Source of the DNA: Natronosalvus halobius
GTDB taxonomy: Archaea; Halobacteriota; Halobacteria; Halobacteriales; Natrialbaceae
Assembly (NCBI RefSeq): GCF_024138145.1
Contig: NZ_CP099997.1
Location: 1,550,001-1,614,000, forward strand
Reading direction: 5' to 3'
DNA length: 64,000 nt
In this document: piece by piece, positions 44,739-53,600 of the stretch
How the letters are laid out: every line of letters begins with the position of its first letter
How positions within the stretch are numbered: position 1 is the first letter of the stretch
Position numbers and translations under genes: made by a program
Notes under the pieces: model-generated
Told to the model about the DNA's origin: nothing
Database searches by the model: none
What the model saw: the letters and a program-made list of their open reading frames with translations, nothing else

Positions 44739-45087
44739 CCTGCCCGAGCGCCGACCCCTCGTCCAACTGCATCGCTTTACTGAAGAATTCGAGACTCGTT
44801 TCAGTCGTCATTCCGTGGCACAGCGCTCATAAGCCAGACACGAAACCGATAAATGATCGCTCGAGTACGGTTACGTATGCTCGATTCAGTTGTGGTCACG
44901 GCCAACGCGTTCGTCGATCCGTGTGACGGGATTGTTGTTGGAGCCCCGTAGCACCACATCGTCCGTTTCGACGAATCTATTGTTGGCGACCAACACTCAC
45001 CGAGCAACACCCGGTACGCAATGGACGAATTCACCGTCACCGTTCGTATGATCGATCGGCCCCAACATGACCAGGAAGAGAAAGAAG
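44739..45087. other. Gap at the right edge of the R-M island; no gene seen
   Basis: About 350 bp between res and valS. Short frames here have no plausible composition or start. It contains scattered A/T-rich hexamers but no convincing promoter close to valS, and no repeats or attachment-like duplication that I could pair with the left edge of the island. Confidence 0.5.
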
Positions 45088-47766
45088 ATGGATACACCCG
45101 AACAAGAAGACAGCACAATCGATACTGAACCGTCTCTCGAGGGCGAGTACAACCCAGTTGAAGCTGAGCGGCGCTGGCAGCAGCGCTGGGTCGACGCAAA
45201 AACCTACGCCTATGAGGGTGAACCCGGCCAGGACCCGAACACCACCTACGCCATCGACACGCCGCCGCCAACGGTGTCGGGGAGCTTGCACATGGGCCAC
45301 CTCTACGGCTCGACGCTGCAGGACTTCGCGGCCCGCTTCCAGCGGATGGCCGACGGCGACGTCCTCTTTCCGTTCGGCTACGACGACAACGGGATCGCCT
45401 CCGAACGGCTCACGGAGGAGGAACTCGACATTCGCCATCAGGACTACGAGCGCCGGGAGTTCCAGCAGCTCTGTCGCGAGGTCTGTGCGGAGTACGAGGC
45501 GGAGTTCACCGAGAAGATGCAGTCGCTGGGATGTTCGATCGACTGGGACCACACCTACAAGACCATCGAGCCCCGCGTCCAGCGGATTTCACAGCTCTCG
45601 TTCATCGACCTCTACGAGAAAGGGCGCGAATATCGCAAGAAGGCACCCGCGATCTGGTGTCCCGAGTGTGAGACGGCCATCTCCCAGGTCGAGACCGAGG
45701 ACGACGAGCGGGACTCGTACTTCAACGACATCGCCTTCGAACTCGCCGGAGAGAATCCGCCGCGCGAGGAGTTCGTCATCTCGACGACTCGCCCCGAACT
45801 CCTCCCGGCCTGTGTCTCCGTGTTCGTCCACCCCGACGACGACGAGAACCAGGACCTCGTGGGTGAAACCGCACGGGTGCCCATCTTCGGTCACGAGGTG
45901 CCGATCATCGCCGACGACCGCGTCGACGTGGAGAAAGGCAGCGGCGTCGTCATGTGCTGTACCTTCGGCGACCAGAACGACATCGAGTGGTACCAGGCCC
46001 ACGACCTGCCCCTGCGAGTCGCCATCGACGAGACCGCGACCATGACCGATCTCGCGGGCGACTACGAGGGGCTGCACACCGAAGAGGCCCGCGAGGCCAT
46101 CGTCCAGGACCTCGAGGACGCTGGCTTCCTCAGGGACCGCCGCGAAATCGTCCACGACGTCGGCGTCCACGAACGCTGTGACACCCCCGTCGAGTACCGC
46201 GTCTCCAAACAGTGGTACGTCGAAATCCTCGACCACAAAGATGAGTACCTCGAGGCTGGCGAAGCCATGAACTGGTACCCCGAGAAGATGTATACCAGGT
46301 ACCGCCACTGGATCGAGGGCCTCGAGTGGGACTGGCTCATCTCGCGCCAGCGCGATTCGGGCATCCCGTTCCCCGTCTGGTACTGCGGCGAGTGCGATCA
46401 CCCGGTCATCGCCGAGAAGGCCGATTTACCCGTGGATCCGCTGAGCGACGACCCGCCGGTCGAGTGCTGCCCCGAGTGCGGTCACGACGGGTTCGAGGCC
46501 GAGGAGGACGTCTTCGACACGTGGGCAACCTCCTCGCTGACCCCGCTGATCAACGCCGGCTGGGACTGGGACACCGAGGATGAGGCCTTTACGATGGAAA
46601 ACCCCGAACTCTACCCCTTCGACCTCCGCCCGCAGGGCCACGACATCATCTCCTTCTGGCTGTTCCACACCATCGTCAAATGCTACGAACACACCGGCGA
46701 AGTGCCCTTCGACGCGACGCTCATCAACGGCCACGTCCTGGACGAAAACCGCGAGAAGATGTCCAAATCCCGCGGCAACGTCGTCGAACCCGCCGAAGTG
46801 CTCGCAGAGTATCCGGTCGACGCCGTCCGGTTCTGGGCGGCCAGTGCCGCCGTCGGCGACGACTTCCCCTTCCAGGACCAGGACATCGTCGCCGGCGAGA
46901 AACTCCTGCGCAAACTCTGGAACGCCTCCAAGCTGGTCGACCACCTCGCACCAGCCACTCCCGACGAACCCGCCGACCTCGAGGCGATCGACCGCTGGCT
47001 GCTGGCGGAACTCGACGCTACCGTCGAGACGCTCACCGAACACTTCCAGAATTACGAGTTCGCCAAAGCCCGCAACCACCTCCGGACGTTCTTCTGGAAC
47101 ACCTTCTGTGACGACTACCTCGAAATCGCCAAATCGCGCGCGGACAGCGCCTCGACGCAGTACGCGCTGCGGACGGCCCACCGAACCTTCCTCCTGCTCT
47201 GGGCGCCCATTCTCCCTCACGCCACCGAGGAAATCTGGCAGGCGAGGTATACGGGGAGCGAAGACACCGGGGCCGTCGACTTCGACAGCATCCACACCGA
47301 AGCCTGGCCCGAATCACAGGACTACGAGGCCGACCTCGAGGCCGGCGAGACCGCCATGGAGGTCATCTCCGCACTCCGCCGATACAAGAGTGAGAAACAA
47401 CTCCCGCTGAACGCCGATCTCGGGTCCGTTTCGGTCTACGGCCCTCTCGAGGGCTTCGAGGATGCGGTCCAGAGCGTGATGCAAGTCCAGGAGCTAACTG
47501 TGCTCGAGGAAGAGCCCGAAATCGCGACCGAAATCACGGCGATCGACCTCGACTATTCGACCCTCGGCCCGAAGTACGGGGCGAAAGTCGGTGAGATCGA
47601 TTCGGAAATAGAGAGCGAGAATTACGAAATCGACGAGGAGGAAGGGGTTCTCCGCGTCGCCGGTGAAGAACTCGAGGCCGACCTCTTCGAAGTCGAGTAC
47701 GAGCGAACCTACTCGGGCGACGGCGAGATGATCGAGACGGAATCGGCTGTCGTGCTTCTCGAGTAG
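45088..47766 (+). CDS. valS: Valyl-tRNA synthetase
   Basis: An approximately 892-residue class I aminoacyl-tRNA synthetase. The HIGH motif is GSLHMGHLYG and KMSKS is in REKMSKSRGN. The connective-peptide editing domain (EFVISTTRPELLPACVSVFVHP) removes mischarged Thr. Two CxxC zinc knuckles (WCPECE and YCGECDHPV, later CCPECGH) are present. A C-terminal coiled region (EVISALRRYKSEKQLPLN) is normal for archaeal ValS. The start is uncertain: an upstream in-frame ATG at 45067 would add a basic MTRKRKK, unlike the acidic N-termini expected, so I prefer 45088. It borders the R-M island. Confidence 0.95.
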   Translation: MDTPEQEDSTIDTEPSLEGEYNPVEAERRWQQRWVDAKTYAYEGEPGQDPNTTYAIDTPPPTVSGSLHMGHLYGSTLQDFAARFQRMADGDVLFPFGYDDNGIASERLTEEELDIRHQDYERREFQQLCREVCAEYEAEFTEKMQSLGCSIDWDHTYKTIEPRVQRISQLSFIDLYEKGREYRKKAPAIWCPECETAISQVETEDDERDSYFNDIAFELAGENPPREEFVISTTRPELLPACVSVFVHPDDDENQDLVGETARVPIFGHEVPIIADDRVDVEKGSGVVMCCTFGDQNDIEWYQAHDLPLRVAIDETATMTDLAGDYEGLHTEEAREAIVQDLEDAGFLRDRREIVHDVGVHERCDTPVEYRVSKQWYVEILDHKDEYLEAGEAMNWYPEKMYTRYRHWIEGLEWDWLISRQRDSGIPFPVWYCGECDHPVIAEKADLPVDPLSDDPPVECCPECGHDGFEAEEDVFDTWATSSLTPLINAGWDWDTEDEAFTMENPELYPFDLRPQGHDIISFWLFHTIVKCYEHTGEVPFDATLINGHVLDENREKMSKSRGNVVEPAEVLAEYPVDAVRFWAASAAVGDDFPFQDQDIVAGEKLLRKLWNASKLVDHLAPATPDEPADLEAIDRWLLAELDATVETLTEHFQNYEFAKARNHLRTFFWNTFCDDYLEIAKSRADSASTQYALRTAHRTFLLLWAPILPHATEEIWQARYTGSEDTGAVDFDSIHTEAWPESQDYEADLEAGETAMEVISALRRYKSEKQLPLNADLGSVSVYGPLEGFEDAVQSVMQVQELTVLEEEPEIATEITAIDLDYSTLGPKYGAKVGEIDSEIESENYEIDEEEGVLRVAGEELEADLFEVEYERTYSGDGEMIETESAVVLLE

Positions 47767-47988
47767 CGTATCGATCCATCTGCTGGCTATGGTCGTCGGT
47801 TTCCACCGATTCTCGCCCTGACTCCGGACGGTTCGGGCGGCCGCCCGTGTTCGGTGACCACCACCTCGCGTATCCCCCATTTCGCGTCAACGAGACGTAC
47901 GTCTTCGGACGAGAGGACGTCACTCTCCAGAAGTCGTGACTCAATCACCTATCGGACTATCTAAACACCTGGCCCTCCTCCAACGCGT

Positions 47989-48336
47989 ATGAAGCAACTC
48001 GAGTCCGTTTCGGACACCGTCCAGCGAGCCATCGTCGCCGGGATCGTGCTCTACTTCGCGCTGTTTTTCTACGCCGAGATCGCCGACGTTTTCGCCGTTC
48101 GACGCGCCGCAAACGCCGTATTCGGATTCGTTGCCCTGGGCGTTGGTGCCGTGTTCCTCTCCAGTGCCAGGGAGACATTTTCTCCACTCGGAGGAGCTGG
48201 CATCTGTCTCGTCGTCGGCGGAATCGCGCAGCTTGTCGCGGTCGTCGTCGTCGACATCCTGATCGATTCCGTGGCATCGATCGCCGTCTTCGTCGGGATC
48301 GGGCTCTACGTCTATGCGGTCCTGACGGCCTCGTGA
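47989..48336 (+). CDS. Four-helix membrane protein, unknown
   Basis: A 115-residue hydrophobic protein with four predicted helices (AIVAGIVLYFALFFYAEIAD; AVFGFVALGVGAVFLSS; ICLVVGGIAQLVAVVVVDIL; ASIAVFVGIGLYVYAVL) and short loops. No motif suggests transport or catalysis. It converges with the DUF2061 gene, leaving 7 bp between their ends. Codon use is ordinary. The role is unknown. Confidence 0.75.
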   Translation: MKQLESVSDTVQRAIVAGIVLYFALFFYAEIADVFAVRRAANAVFGFVALGVGAVFLSSARETFSPLGGAGICLVVGGIAQLVAVVVVDILIDSVASIAVFVGIGLYVYAVLTAS

Positions 48337-48343
48337 TCGCGAC

Positions 48344-48583
48344 CTACGTCGACGCCGAGACACCCCAGCTGATGTGGTCCCACGTCCGCTCGTAGAGGTA
48401 GTACGTCCCCGTTTTCACGACGTTCGTGACGATCCCGATGTTGAGCGCCGCGCCGACCTCCCCGACGATGGCCCACGCGACCACCGTCGTGATGAGGATC
48501 ATGAAGAGCCGGTAGCAGAGCGTTTTCACGAAGGCTCGCTTCCGAGCCTGGAGTGCCGACCGTGAGACGACGTCGTCGAGCAT
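48344..48583 (-). CDS. DUF2061 membrane protein
   Basis: A 79-residue two-helix protein of the DUF2061 family, recognised by RAFVKTLCYRLFMILITTVVAW and the conserved VVKTGTYYLYERTWDHISWG near the C-terminus. The family often lies near sulfate-assimilation or chemotaxis genes in bacteria, but no such context is present here. ATG 48583 chosen over 48619 because the family begins near LDDVVSRSALQARKRAF. Confidence 0.85.
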   Translation of the reverse strand: MLDDVVSRSALQARKRAFVKTLCYRLFMILITTVVAWAIVGEVGAALNIGIVTNVVKTGTYYLYERTWDHISWGVSAST

Positions 48584-48763
48584 AGTCCGTTGCTCCACTC
48601 GAAGGGTAATAATAACCACTCGTGGTATCCTCGATCCGGTTTAGTAACCATATTCAATTACTCCCTCCCTGAGTATCGTCGCGCCGAAACCAGGATCGGT
48701 CACGAACGGTCGCCCGCGAGTGTTCGACGACGGGCTGACACTCGCGGAGACCGGTGCCAGCAA

Positions 48764-49240
48764 TTACAGTTCCTCGAGCGACCGCAACTTCTGTTCGACC
48801 GACGGTGGAGCAGCGCTCGGTCCGTCCCGGACCCGGTGGTCGGGGAAGATGATGGGAATCGGATTCTCGTCGAGCGCCGTTCGCACGAGGATGGTGTCGT
48901 CCTCGTCGTCGGGATCGAGTCCCGCCATTCGAGCAACCGTGGCGACGTCGACGTTCTCTCCGTAGGGAATCCCACGAACCTGTTCGAGCACCGATCGCTG
49001 GTCAGTCGGCACGGTCAGGGCGACCTCGAGGTCGGCGAAGTCGACCTCGGAGAGGCCCTCGAGGTACTCCGCGAAGCGATCCAGGACGGGATGATCGTCG
49101 ACGACGGCGTTCTCGTCCGGCTGGTCCGGGAACGAGACCGACATCACCCGACCGCTAGCGATCCCGACCTGGACGAACCGCTCGAGGTAGGTCGACTCGA
49201 ACGCGTAGATGCCTGCGTCCGCATCGGTGAGGTCGTTCAT
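48764..49240 (-). CDS. Alkyltransferase-like (ATL) protein with Cys-to-Asp at the acceptor
   Basis: A 158-residue MGMT-fold protein. The DNA-binding wing/helix is IPYGENVDVATVARMAGL, and the position normally reading PCHRV is FPDHRV: the Asp codon is at 48839-48841. Without the acceptor cysteine it cannot transfer alkyl groups. Known ATL proteins replace the cysteine with Trp or Ala, bind O6-alkylguanine and hand it to nucleotide excision repair. By analogy this may be a damage sensor. The N-terminal ~75 residues (YAFESTYLERFVQVGIASGR) resemble the MGMT N-domain. The ATG at 49240 was used. It is divergent from the aspartoacylase-like gene. Confidence 0.82.
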   Translation of the reverse strand: MNDLTDADAGIYAFESTYLERFVQVGIASGRVMSVSFPDQPDENAVVDDHPVLDRFAEYLEGLSEVDFADLEVALTVPTDQRSVLEQVRGIPYGENVDVATVARMAGLDPDDEDDTILVRTALDENPIPIIFPDHRVRDGPSAAPPSVEQKLRSLEEL

Positions 49241-49361
49241 AGGTGAGTGCAGGGACGGCCGCGTCTTGAATATTCGCCCGCCGTCGCCGACGGCAACAGG
49301 TCGCTCTCGCGGACTGTCGTCGACCGAATCCCCTTTGAGCCTGACGGTCGTAGGACGGCCG

Positions 49362-50159
49362 ATGAGAGTTGTACGGCTCGGGTCCGGGACGCCAGAACTC
49401 GCGGTCGTCGCCGCCATTCACGGCGACGAGCCCTGCGGCGTCCGCGCTGTGGAACGGCTGATCGAGGAGGAACCGTCGGTCAAACGCCCAGTAAAGCTCG
49501 TCGTCGCAAACGAGGAGGCCCTCGAGCGCGGCGTCAGGTACGTCGACGAGGACCTCAACCGGGCCTTTCCGGGTCACCCGGAAGCGGAGACACACGAGGG
49601 CCGACTCGCCTACGAACTCGGGGCGGAACTCGAGGGCTGTCTCACGTTCTCGATGCACTCCACGCAGAGCCACGCCGACCCGTTCGCCATCGTCGACGAA
49701 CTGAGCGAGACGACCAGAGACCTGTGCCCGCAGCTGCCGGTAACGGCGCTCGTCGAAACCGGCCCTTTCGCTGGCGGGCGGCTGTTCAGCGGGGCCGATG
49801 CGATCGAGGTCGAGTGCGGACTGCAGGGAAGCGACGCTGCGGCCGAAAACGCCGACCGCCTCACACGGGCGTTCCTGACCGCCGTCGGGGCGCTCCCGGG
49901 CGATACGGTTCGGCGGGACCTCCCGGTCTACCAGCTCGTCGACCGAATCGACAAGACGGCCGCCGACACCTACGAGGTGTTCGTCGACAACTTCGAGCGT
50001 GTCCAGGAGGGCGCGGCGTTCGCGGCTGCCGACGGCGAGAAACAGGTCGCCACCGAATCCTTCTATCCCGTTTTGCTGTCGCCCTACGGCTACCGCAACG
50101 TCTTCGGGTACACCGCACGCAAACTCGAAACGCTGACCGCATCGACGGCCGCCGAATGA
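49362..50159 (+). CDS. Succinylglutamate desuccinylase/aspartoacylase family protein
   Basis: A 265-residue zinc carboxypeptidase-like enzyme (M14 fold, AstE/AspA group). The first two zinc ligands are in AAIHGDEPCGVRAV. The third is the His of CLTFSMHSTQSHADPF. VDEDLNRAFPGH is a conserved substrate-site segment, and the catalytic Glu is probably in AIEVECGLQG. It hydrolyses N-acyl amino acids or a related amide; the exact substrate is not clear. ATG 49362 was chosen by family start. No amino-acid catabolic genes flank it. Confidence 0.87.
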   Translation: MRVVRLGSGTPELAVVAAIHGDEPCGVRAVERLIEEEPSVKRPVKLVVANEEALERGVRYVDEDLNRAFPGHPEAETHEGRLAYELGAELEGCLTFSMHSTQSHADPFAIVDELSETTRDLCPQLPVTALVETGPFAGGRLFSGADAIEVECGLQGSDAAAENADRLTRAFLTAVGALPGDTVRRDLPVYQLVDRIDKTAADTYEVFVDNFERVQEGAAFAAADGEKQVATESFYPVLLSPYGYRNVFGYTARKLETLTASTAAE

Positions 50160-50298
50160 GGGCGAGCTACCCGACCGATCGGGTCGTGGACGAGTTTTCG
50201 GGACGAGTTCGCGTCGACGATGTCCGGATTAAATTAGTGAAATCAATGCCGCGGCTGAAACATTGATCTAGGGGCGCCCCCTTTCGGGGAGTACACCA

Positions 50299-50781
50299 AT
50301 GCCACTCGAGTCGCTCCTTCCGGCCGCACCGTTCCCCAACGGGATCGATCACTACGCCCTCGGCGGCGTCCTGGTCGGCCTCGGCGTCGTTACCATCTAC
50401 CTCGCGACCGCCATCGCGCCCGGCGCGAGCACCTTCCTCGAGTCGACGCTCTCGTACGGCTCGTCGCTCTCGAGACTCGACCGCTATCGCGCCTCTCGAG
50501 ACTGGCGCGTCGTCTTTACCCTCGGCATCGTCTCCGGAGCGGCGCTCTACACGCTCGCGACCGGCGGCGGGGCCTGGGTGACGGCGGTCGCCCCGTGGCG
50601 ACTCCTGGTCGGCGGCGTGCTCATCGGCATCGGCACCCGTCTCGGGAAGGGGTGTACCTCCGGTCACGGCGTCTGTGGCGTCGGCTCCGCCTCGAGCACC
50701 TCGTTCGTCGGCGTGCTCTCGTTCCTCCTCGTCGCGATCGTAACCGCACAACTGGCGATGGCCGCGGGGGTGTCGCCGTGA
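50299..50781 (+). CDS. YeeE/YedE-family transporter subunit, N-half
   Basis: A 160-residue membrane protein with four or five helices. It contains the family hallmark GGVLIGIGTRLGKGCTSGHGVCG, where the conserved cysteines conduct thiosulfate or other sulfur species in characterised members. Its stop overlaps the next gene's GTG, and the two halves together equal one full-length YeeE/YedE. This split arrangement is common in haloarchaea and bacteria. A TATA-like TTAAATTA occurs about 70 bp upstream. Confidence 0.9.
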   Translation: MPLESLLPAAPFPNGIDHYALGGVLVGLGVVTIYLATAIAPGASTFLESTLSYGSSLSRLDRYRASRDWRVVFTLGIVSGAALYTLATGGGAWVTAVAPWRLLVGGVLIGIGTRLGKGCTSGHGVCGVGSASSTSFVGVLSFLLVAIVTAQLAMAAGVSP

Positions 50782-51269
50782 GCGCCGCCGATCCCGGCGA
50801 GGTCGTCCAGGAACACGATCAGCACCCGCTATTCTTACCCGTCGTCTTCCTCGGCGGCCTCGTCTTCGGCGTCGGCCTCGCGCTGAGCGAGATGGCGAAG
50901 CCGGAGGTCGTCCTCTCGTTCCTCCAGTTCGAGGACTTCGGCCTCCTGTTCGTCATGTTCGGCGGTGCCGCCGTTACCGGCCTCGCCTTCTTCGGCGCGT
51001 CTCGAGTCCTCGGGACGGCTCCGTTGACCGGCGCTTACTACGGCCGGCGGCTCAAATCCCTCGACAGGAACGTCGTCCTGGGCGGCGGCATCTTCGGGGT
51101 CGGCTGGGGACTCTCTGGGATCTGTCCCGGCGCCGCCTACGCCAGCCTGGGAATCGGCAACTACGCGATTCTCTGGGGTATCGCCGGCATGTTCGTCGGC
51201 GCGTACGCCCAAGCCTACTGGCGGTCGTCGCCAGCGGTTTCGGGGACCGACGCGACGACGGCCGATTGA
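50778..51269 (+). CDS. YeeE/YedE-family transporter subunit, C-half
   Basis: A 163-residue partner of the previous gene, read from GTG (GTGA overlap). Helices include FLGGLVFGVGLALSEMAKPE and FGGAAVTGLAFFGASRVLG. The second cysteine loop is VGWGLSGICPGAAYASLGIG. Together with the N-half it should form a channel-like sulfur-compound permease in the cytoplasmic membrane. The co-transcribed pair has no rhodanese or TusA neighbour in this window, so the imported species is undetermined. Confidence 0.9.
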   Translation: MSAADPGEVVQEHDQHPLFLPVVFLGGLVFGVGLALSEMAKPEVVLSFLQFEDFGLLFVMFGGAAVTGLAFFGASRVLGTAPLTGAYYGRRLKSLDRNVVLGGGIFGVGWGLSGICPGAAYASLGIGNYAILWGIAGMFVGAYAQAYWRSSPAVSGTDATTAD

Positions 51270-51340
51270 CGACCCTCGTGCTGGTGGACGCTGCATCTGC
51301 CGGCATCACCGCTACACGGCTGTCTCTCGAACGTACCGGT

Positions 51341-51475
51341 ATGGTTCGCCTCTCGACAGTGCTCATCCTGCTCGGTATCGTGTTCGTGATCGCGCCGATC
51401 CCACCGGTTGGGATGATCCTGGCCGCGCTTTGTTTCGCGATCGGGTTGCCGCTTCGTTTCGTGTTCGACAAGTGA
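51341..51475 (+). CDS. 44-residue two-helix membrane protein
   Basis: MVRLSTVLILLGIVFVIAPIPPVGMILAALCFAIGL... encodes two hydrophobic helices separated by a Pro-rich turn (IPPVG). A longer TTG start overlaps the preceding gene but adds no recognisable domain; ATG at 51341 is preferred. Such tiny membrane proteins are widespread in haloarchaea and lack assigned roles. Confidence 0.55.
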   Translation: MVRLSTVLILLGIVFVIAPIPPVGMILAALCFAIGLPLRFVFDK

Positions 51476-51510
51476 GGACGCCAGAGTAAGCACTCGGGGC
51501 TCGGTCATTA

Positions 51511-51525
51511 CTATAAAAATTATAG
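51511..51525. promoter_or_regulatory. AT-rich palindrome upstream of tyrS
   Basis: CTATAA-AAA-TTATAG is a perfect 6-bp inverted repeat within the short, otherwise GC-rich tyrS leader. It lies about 66-80 bp before the tyrS ATG, with a second A/T element (CATAAAT) about 30 bp before it. It may be a bidirectional TATA or a regulator site. Confidence 0.5.
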
Positions 51526-51590
51526 CACACCTCGAGTCGCGTTCGCATCGTTCAAGAACGCATAAATCCCTGCTCCGGTACCGTCCACGT

Positions 51591-52574
51591 ATGGACACCT
51601 ACGACCTGATTACGCGAAACGCTGACGAGGTCGTCACCGACGAGGAGGTACGCGAACTCGCCGCCGATCCGGCCGGCAAGCGCGTCTACGTCGGTTACGA
51701 ACCCTCCGGCGTCTTGCACCTGGGCCACCTGCTCACCGCGAACAAACTCATCGACCTCCAGGACGCCGGCATGGAGGTCGTCGTCCTGCTCGCGGACGTC
51801 CACGCCTACCTCAACGGGAAGGGAACGTTCGAGGAAATTCGGGACACCGCCGAACAGATGCGCGCGCAGTTCCTCGCCTACGGGCTCGACGAATCCCAGA
51901 CCGAGTTCGTCTACGGCTCGAGCTACCAGCTCGAGGAAGAGTACGTGCTCGACCTCCACGAACTCGAGCTATCGACGACGCTGAATCGCGCCCAGCGGGC
52001 GATGGCCGAGTTGCAGTCGGGCGAGACGGCGAAGGTCAGCCACGTCGTCTATCCGCTGATGCAGGCGCTGGACATCGAGTACCTCGACCTCGACCTCGCC
52101 GTCGGCGGGATGGACCAGCGTAAGGTCCACATGCTGATGCGCGAGGAACTCCCCGGCCTGGGCTACGAGGCTCGTCCGTGTCTCCACACGCCCATCGTCG
52201 CCGACCTCACCACCGGCGAGGGGAAGATGTCATCGAGCCAGGGCGTTACCATCTCGATGGAGGACTCCGTTGACGACCTCGAGGAGAAAGTGAACTCGGC
52301 ATTCTGTCCGCCGACCCGCGACCCGGAGGGCGACCTCGAGAACCCCGTCCTGGAACTGTTCGAGTACCACGTCTTCCCCCGGTTCGAGACGGTCGTCGTC
52401 GAGCGACCCGAGAAGTACGGCGGGGACCTCGAGTACGGGAGCTACGAGGACCTGGCGAGCGACCTCGAGTCAGGCGAACTCCACCCAGCGGACGCGAAGG
52501 GGACGCTCGCGAGCTACCTGGACGAGTTGATCGCGCCGGGTCGCGAGAAACTGCGCGAACTGCGCGAGGCCTGA
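51591..52574 (+). CDS. tyrS: Tyrosyl-tRNA synthetase
   Basis: A 327-residue archaeal TyrRS, class I. The HIGH motif appears as VLHLGHLLTANKL and KMSKS as GKMSSSQGVTIS. Tyrosine recognition residues lie in YVGYEPSG and the VGGMDQRKVHMLMRE region. Length matches archaeal TyrRS, which lacks the bacterial S4-like tail. It charges tRNA(Tyr) in the cytoplasm. It is monocistronic and followed by a 278-bp region in which I see no gene. Confidence 0.96.
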   Translation: MDTYDLITRNADEVVTDEEVRELAADPAGKRVYVGYEPSGVLHLGHLLTANKLIDLQDAGMEVVVLLADVHAYLNGKGTFEEIRDTAEQMRAQFLAYGLDESQTEFVYGSSYQLEEEYVLDLHELELSTTLNRAQRAMAELQSGETAKVSHVVYPLMQALDIEYLDLDLAVGGMDQRKVHMLMREELPGLGYEARPCLHTPIVADLTTGEGKMSSSQGVTISMEDSVDDLEEKVNSAFCPPTRDPEGDLENPVLELFEYHVFPRFETVVVERPEKYGGDLEYGSYEDLASDLESGELHPADAKGTLASYLDELIAPGREKLRELREA

Positions 52575-52852
52575 GACGAGGCGTCACAGGTACCGTGACA
52601 GCCGGTGGGCGCACCTCCATCGGGTTCACGTCGCGAAACCGGCTCGTCAGTGGACGTGGAATGTTGGATTCTCCCTTTCCAAAACCCTGTGAACGACGCG
52701 TCCAAAGCTGGTCCCAGCGAACGCACCACGTAGCACCAGTTGTCACTGCCTCTCGCTCGAGCGACGATGTATACTGGTTCAGACTCTCGAGGAGCGAAAA
52801 CGGTGTAAAACGGGTTCGTCGACGCGGCGCGATGGTCGCGCTCGCGACCGCC

Positions 52853-53398
52853 TCAGTGGGTCGCCTCCTCGAGTACGAGGGTTTCGTCCTCGAGGTAGTG
52901 CTCGAAGTGGTGGGCGTCGTCCTCGACCTCGACGAGGATCTCCCGGAGGATCTGGGCGGTCGCGTGATCCCCGAGGTTCGTCGCGAGTTCGATGCTGTCG
53001 CGCATCGACTCGATGATCTCCCCGTAGATTTCGAGGTCGTTCTCCATCATCGTGCGGATGTCGTAGACGTCCTCGCCCTCGAACTCGACGGTCGCTCGGT
53101 CCTCGAGGTTCGACGGGCCCGAAACGGGGACGCCGCCTAGCGCCTGTGCGCGCTCGGCGATCAGGTCAGCGCCTTCCTCGGCGTGCTCGTAGGCCTCCTC
53201 GAAGAAGAGGTGCAGGTCGCGGAACTCCGCGCCCTCGACGACCCAGTGGTGCTTCTTGAGCTGGTGGTACAGCACGTACGCGTTCGCGAGCTCCGTGTTC
53301 AGTGCGTCGACGACCTGTTCGGCCTTCTCCTGGTCGAGTCGCAGTGCGTTCTCCTCGACTTTGTCGGCCTGCTGACGGACGGTCTTTTGAGTGCTCAT
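52853..53398 (-). CDS. dpsA: DpsA ferritin-like DNA-protection protein
   Basis: A 181-residue dodecameric ferritin of the haloarchaeal DpsA type. It oxidises and stores iron and shields DNA under starvation or oxidative stress. Ferroxidase and fold marks are ELANAYVLYHQLKKHHWVVEG, LHLFFEEAYEHAEEGADLIAERA and ILVEVEDDAHHFEHYL, with histidines both within and after the four-helix bundle. A TATA-like CTTTAAGA on the minus strand (53425-53432) is about 30 bp upstream, fitting a leaderless transcript. The A/T-rich stretch 53440-53515 upstream may carry regulator sites. Confidence 0.96.
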   Translation of the reverse strand: MSTQKTVRQQADKVEENALRLDQEKAEQVVDALNTELANAYVLYHQLKKHHWVVEGAEFRDLHLFFEEAYEHAEEGADLIAERAQALGGVPVSGPSNLEDRATVEFEGEDVYDIRTMMENDLEIYGEIIESMRDSIELATNLGDHATAQILREILVEVEDDAHHFEHYLEDETLVLEEATH

Positions 53399-53600
53399 CC
53401 CACGTCCGACTACGTCGTCATTCCTCTTAAAGCCTCTCCATTAGAAAATATTTCTTCTTTAGTCAGAACCTGTTTTTACGACTTCGAGAAAATTATTACT
53501 CGAGATCAAATTTTTGGCCCCGGTTTCTTGCTCGGCACTCGAGTTTGCGAGCGACGTGCACGACCCGGAACACTATACTCGAGGACACCGATCCGCCCGT

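Noticed and set aside
44735-44926. A 63-residue frame after res
   Set aside because: Composition is not protein-like for this genome and it has no promoter or homologous look.
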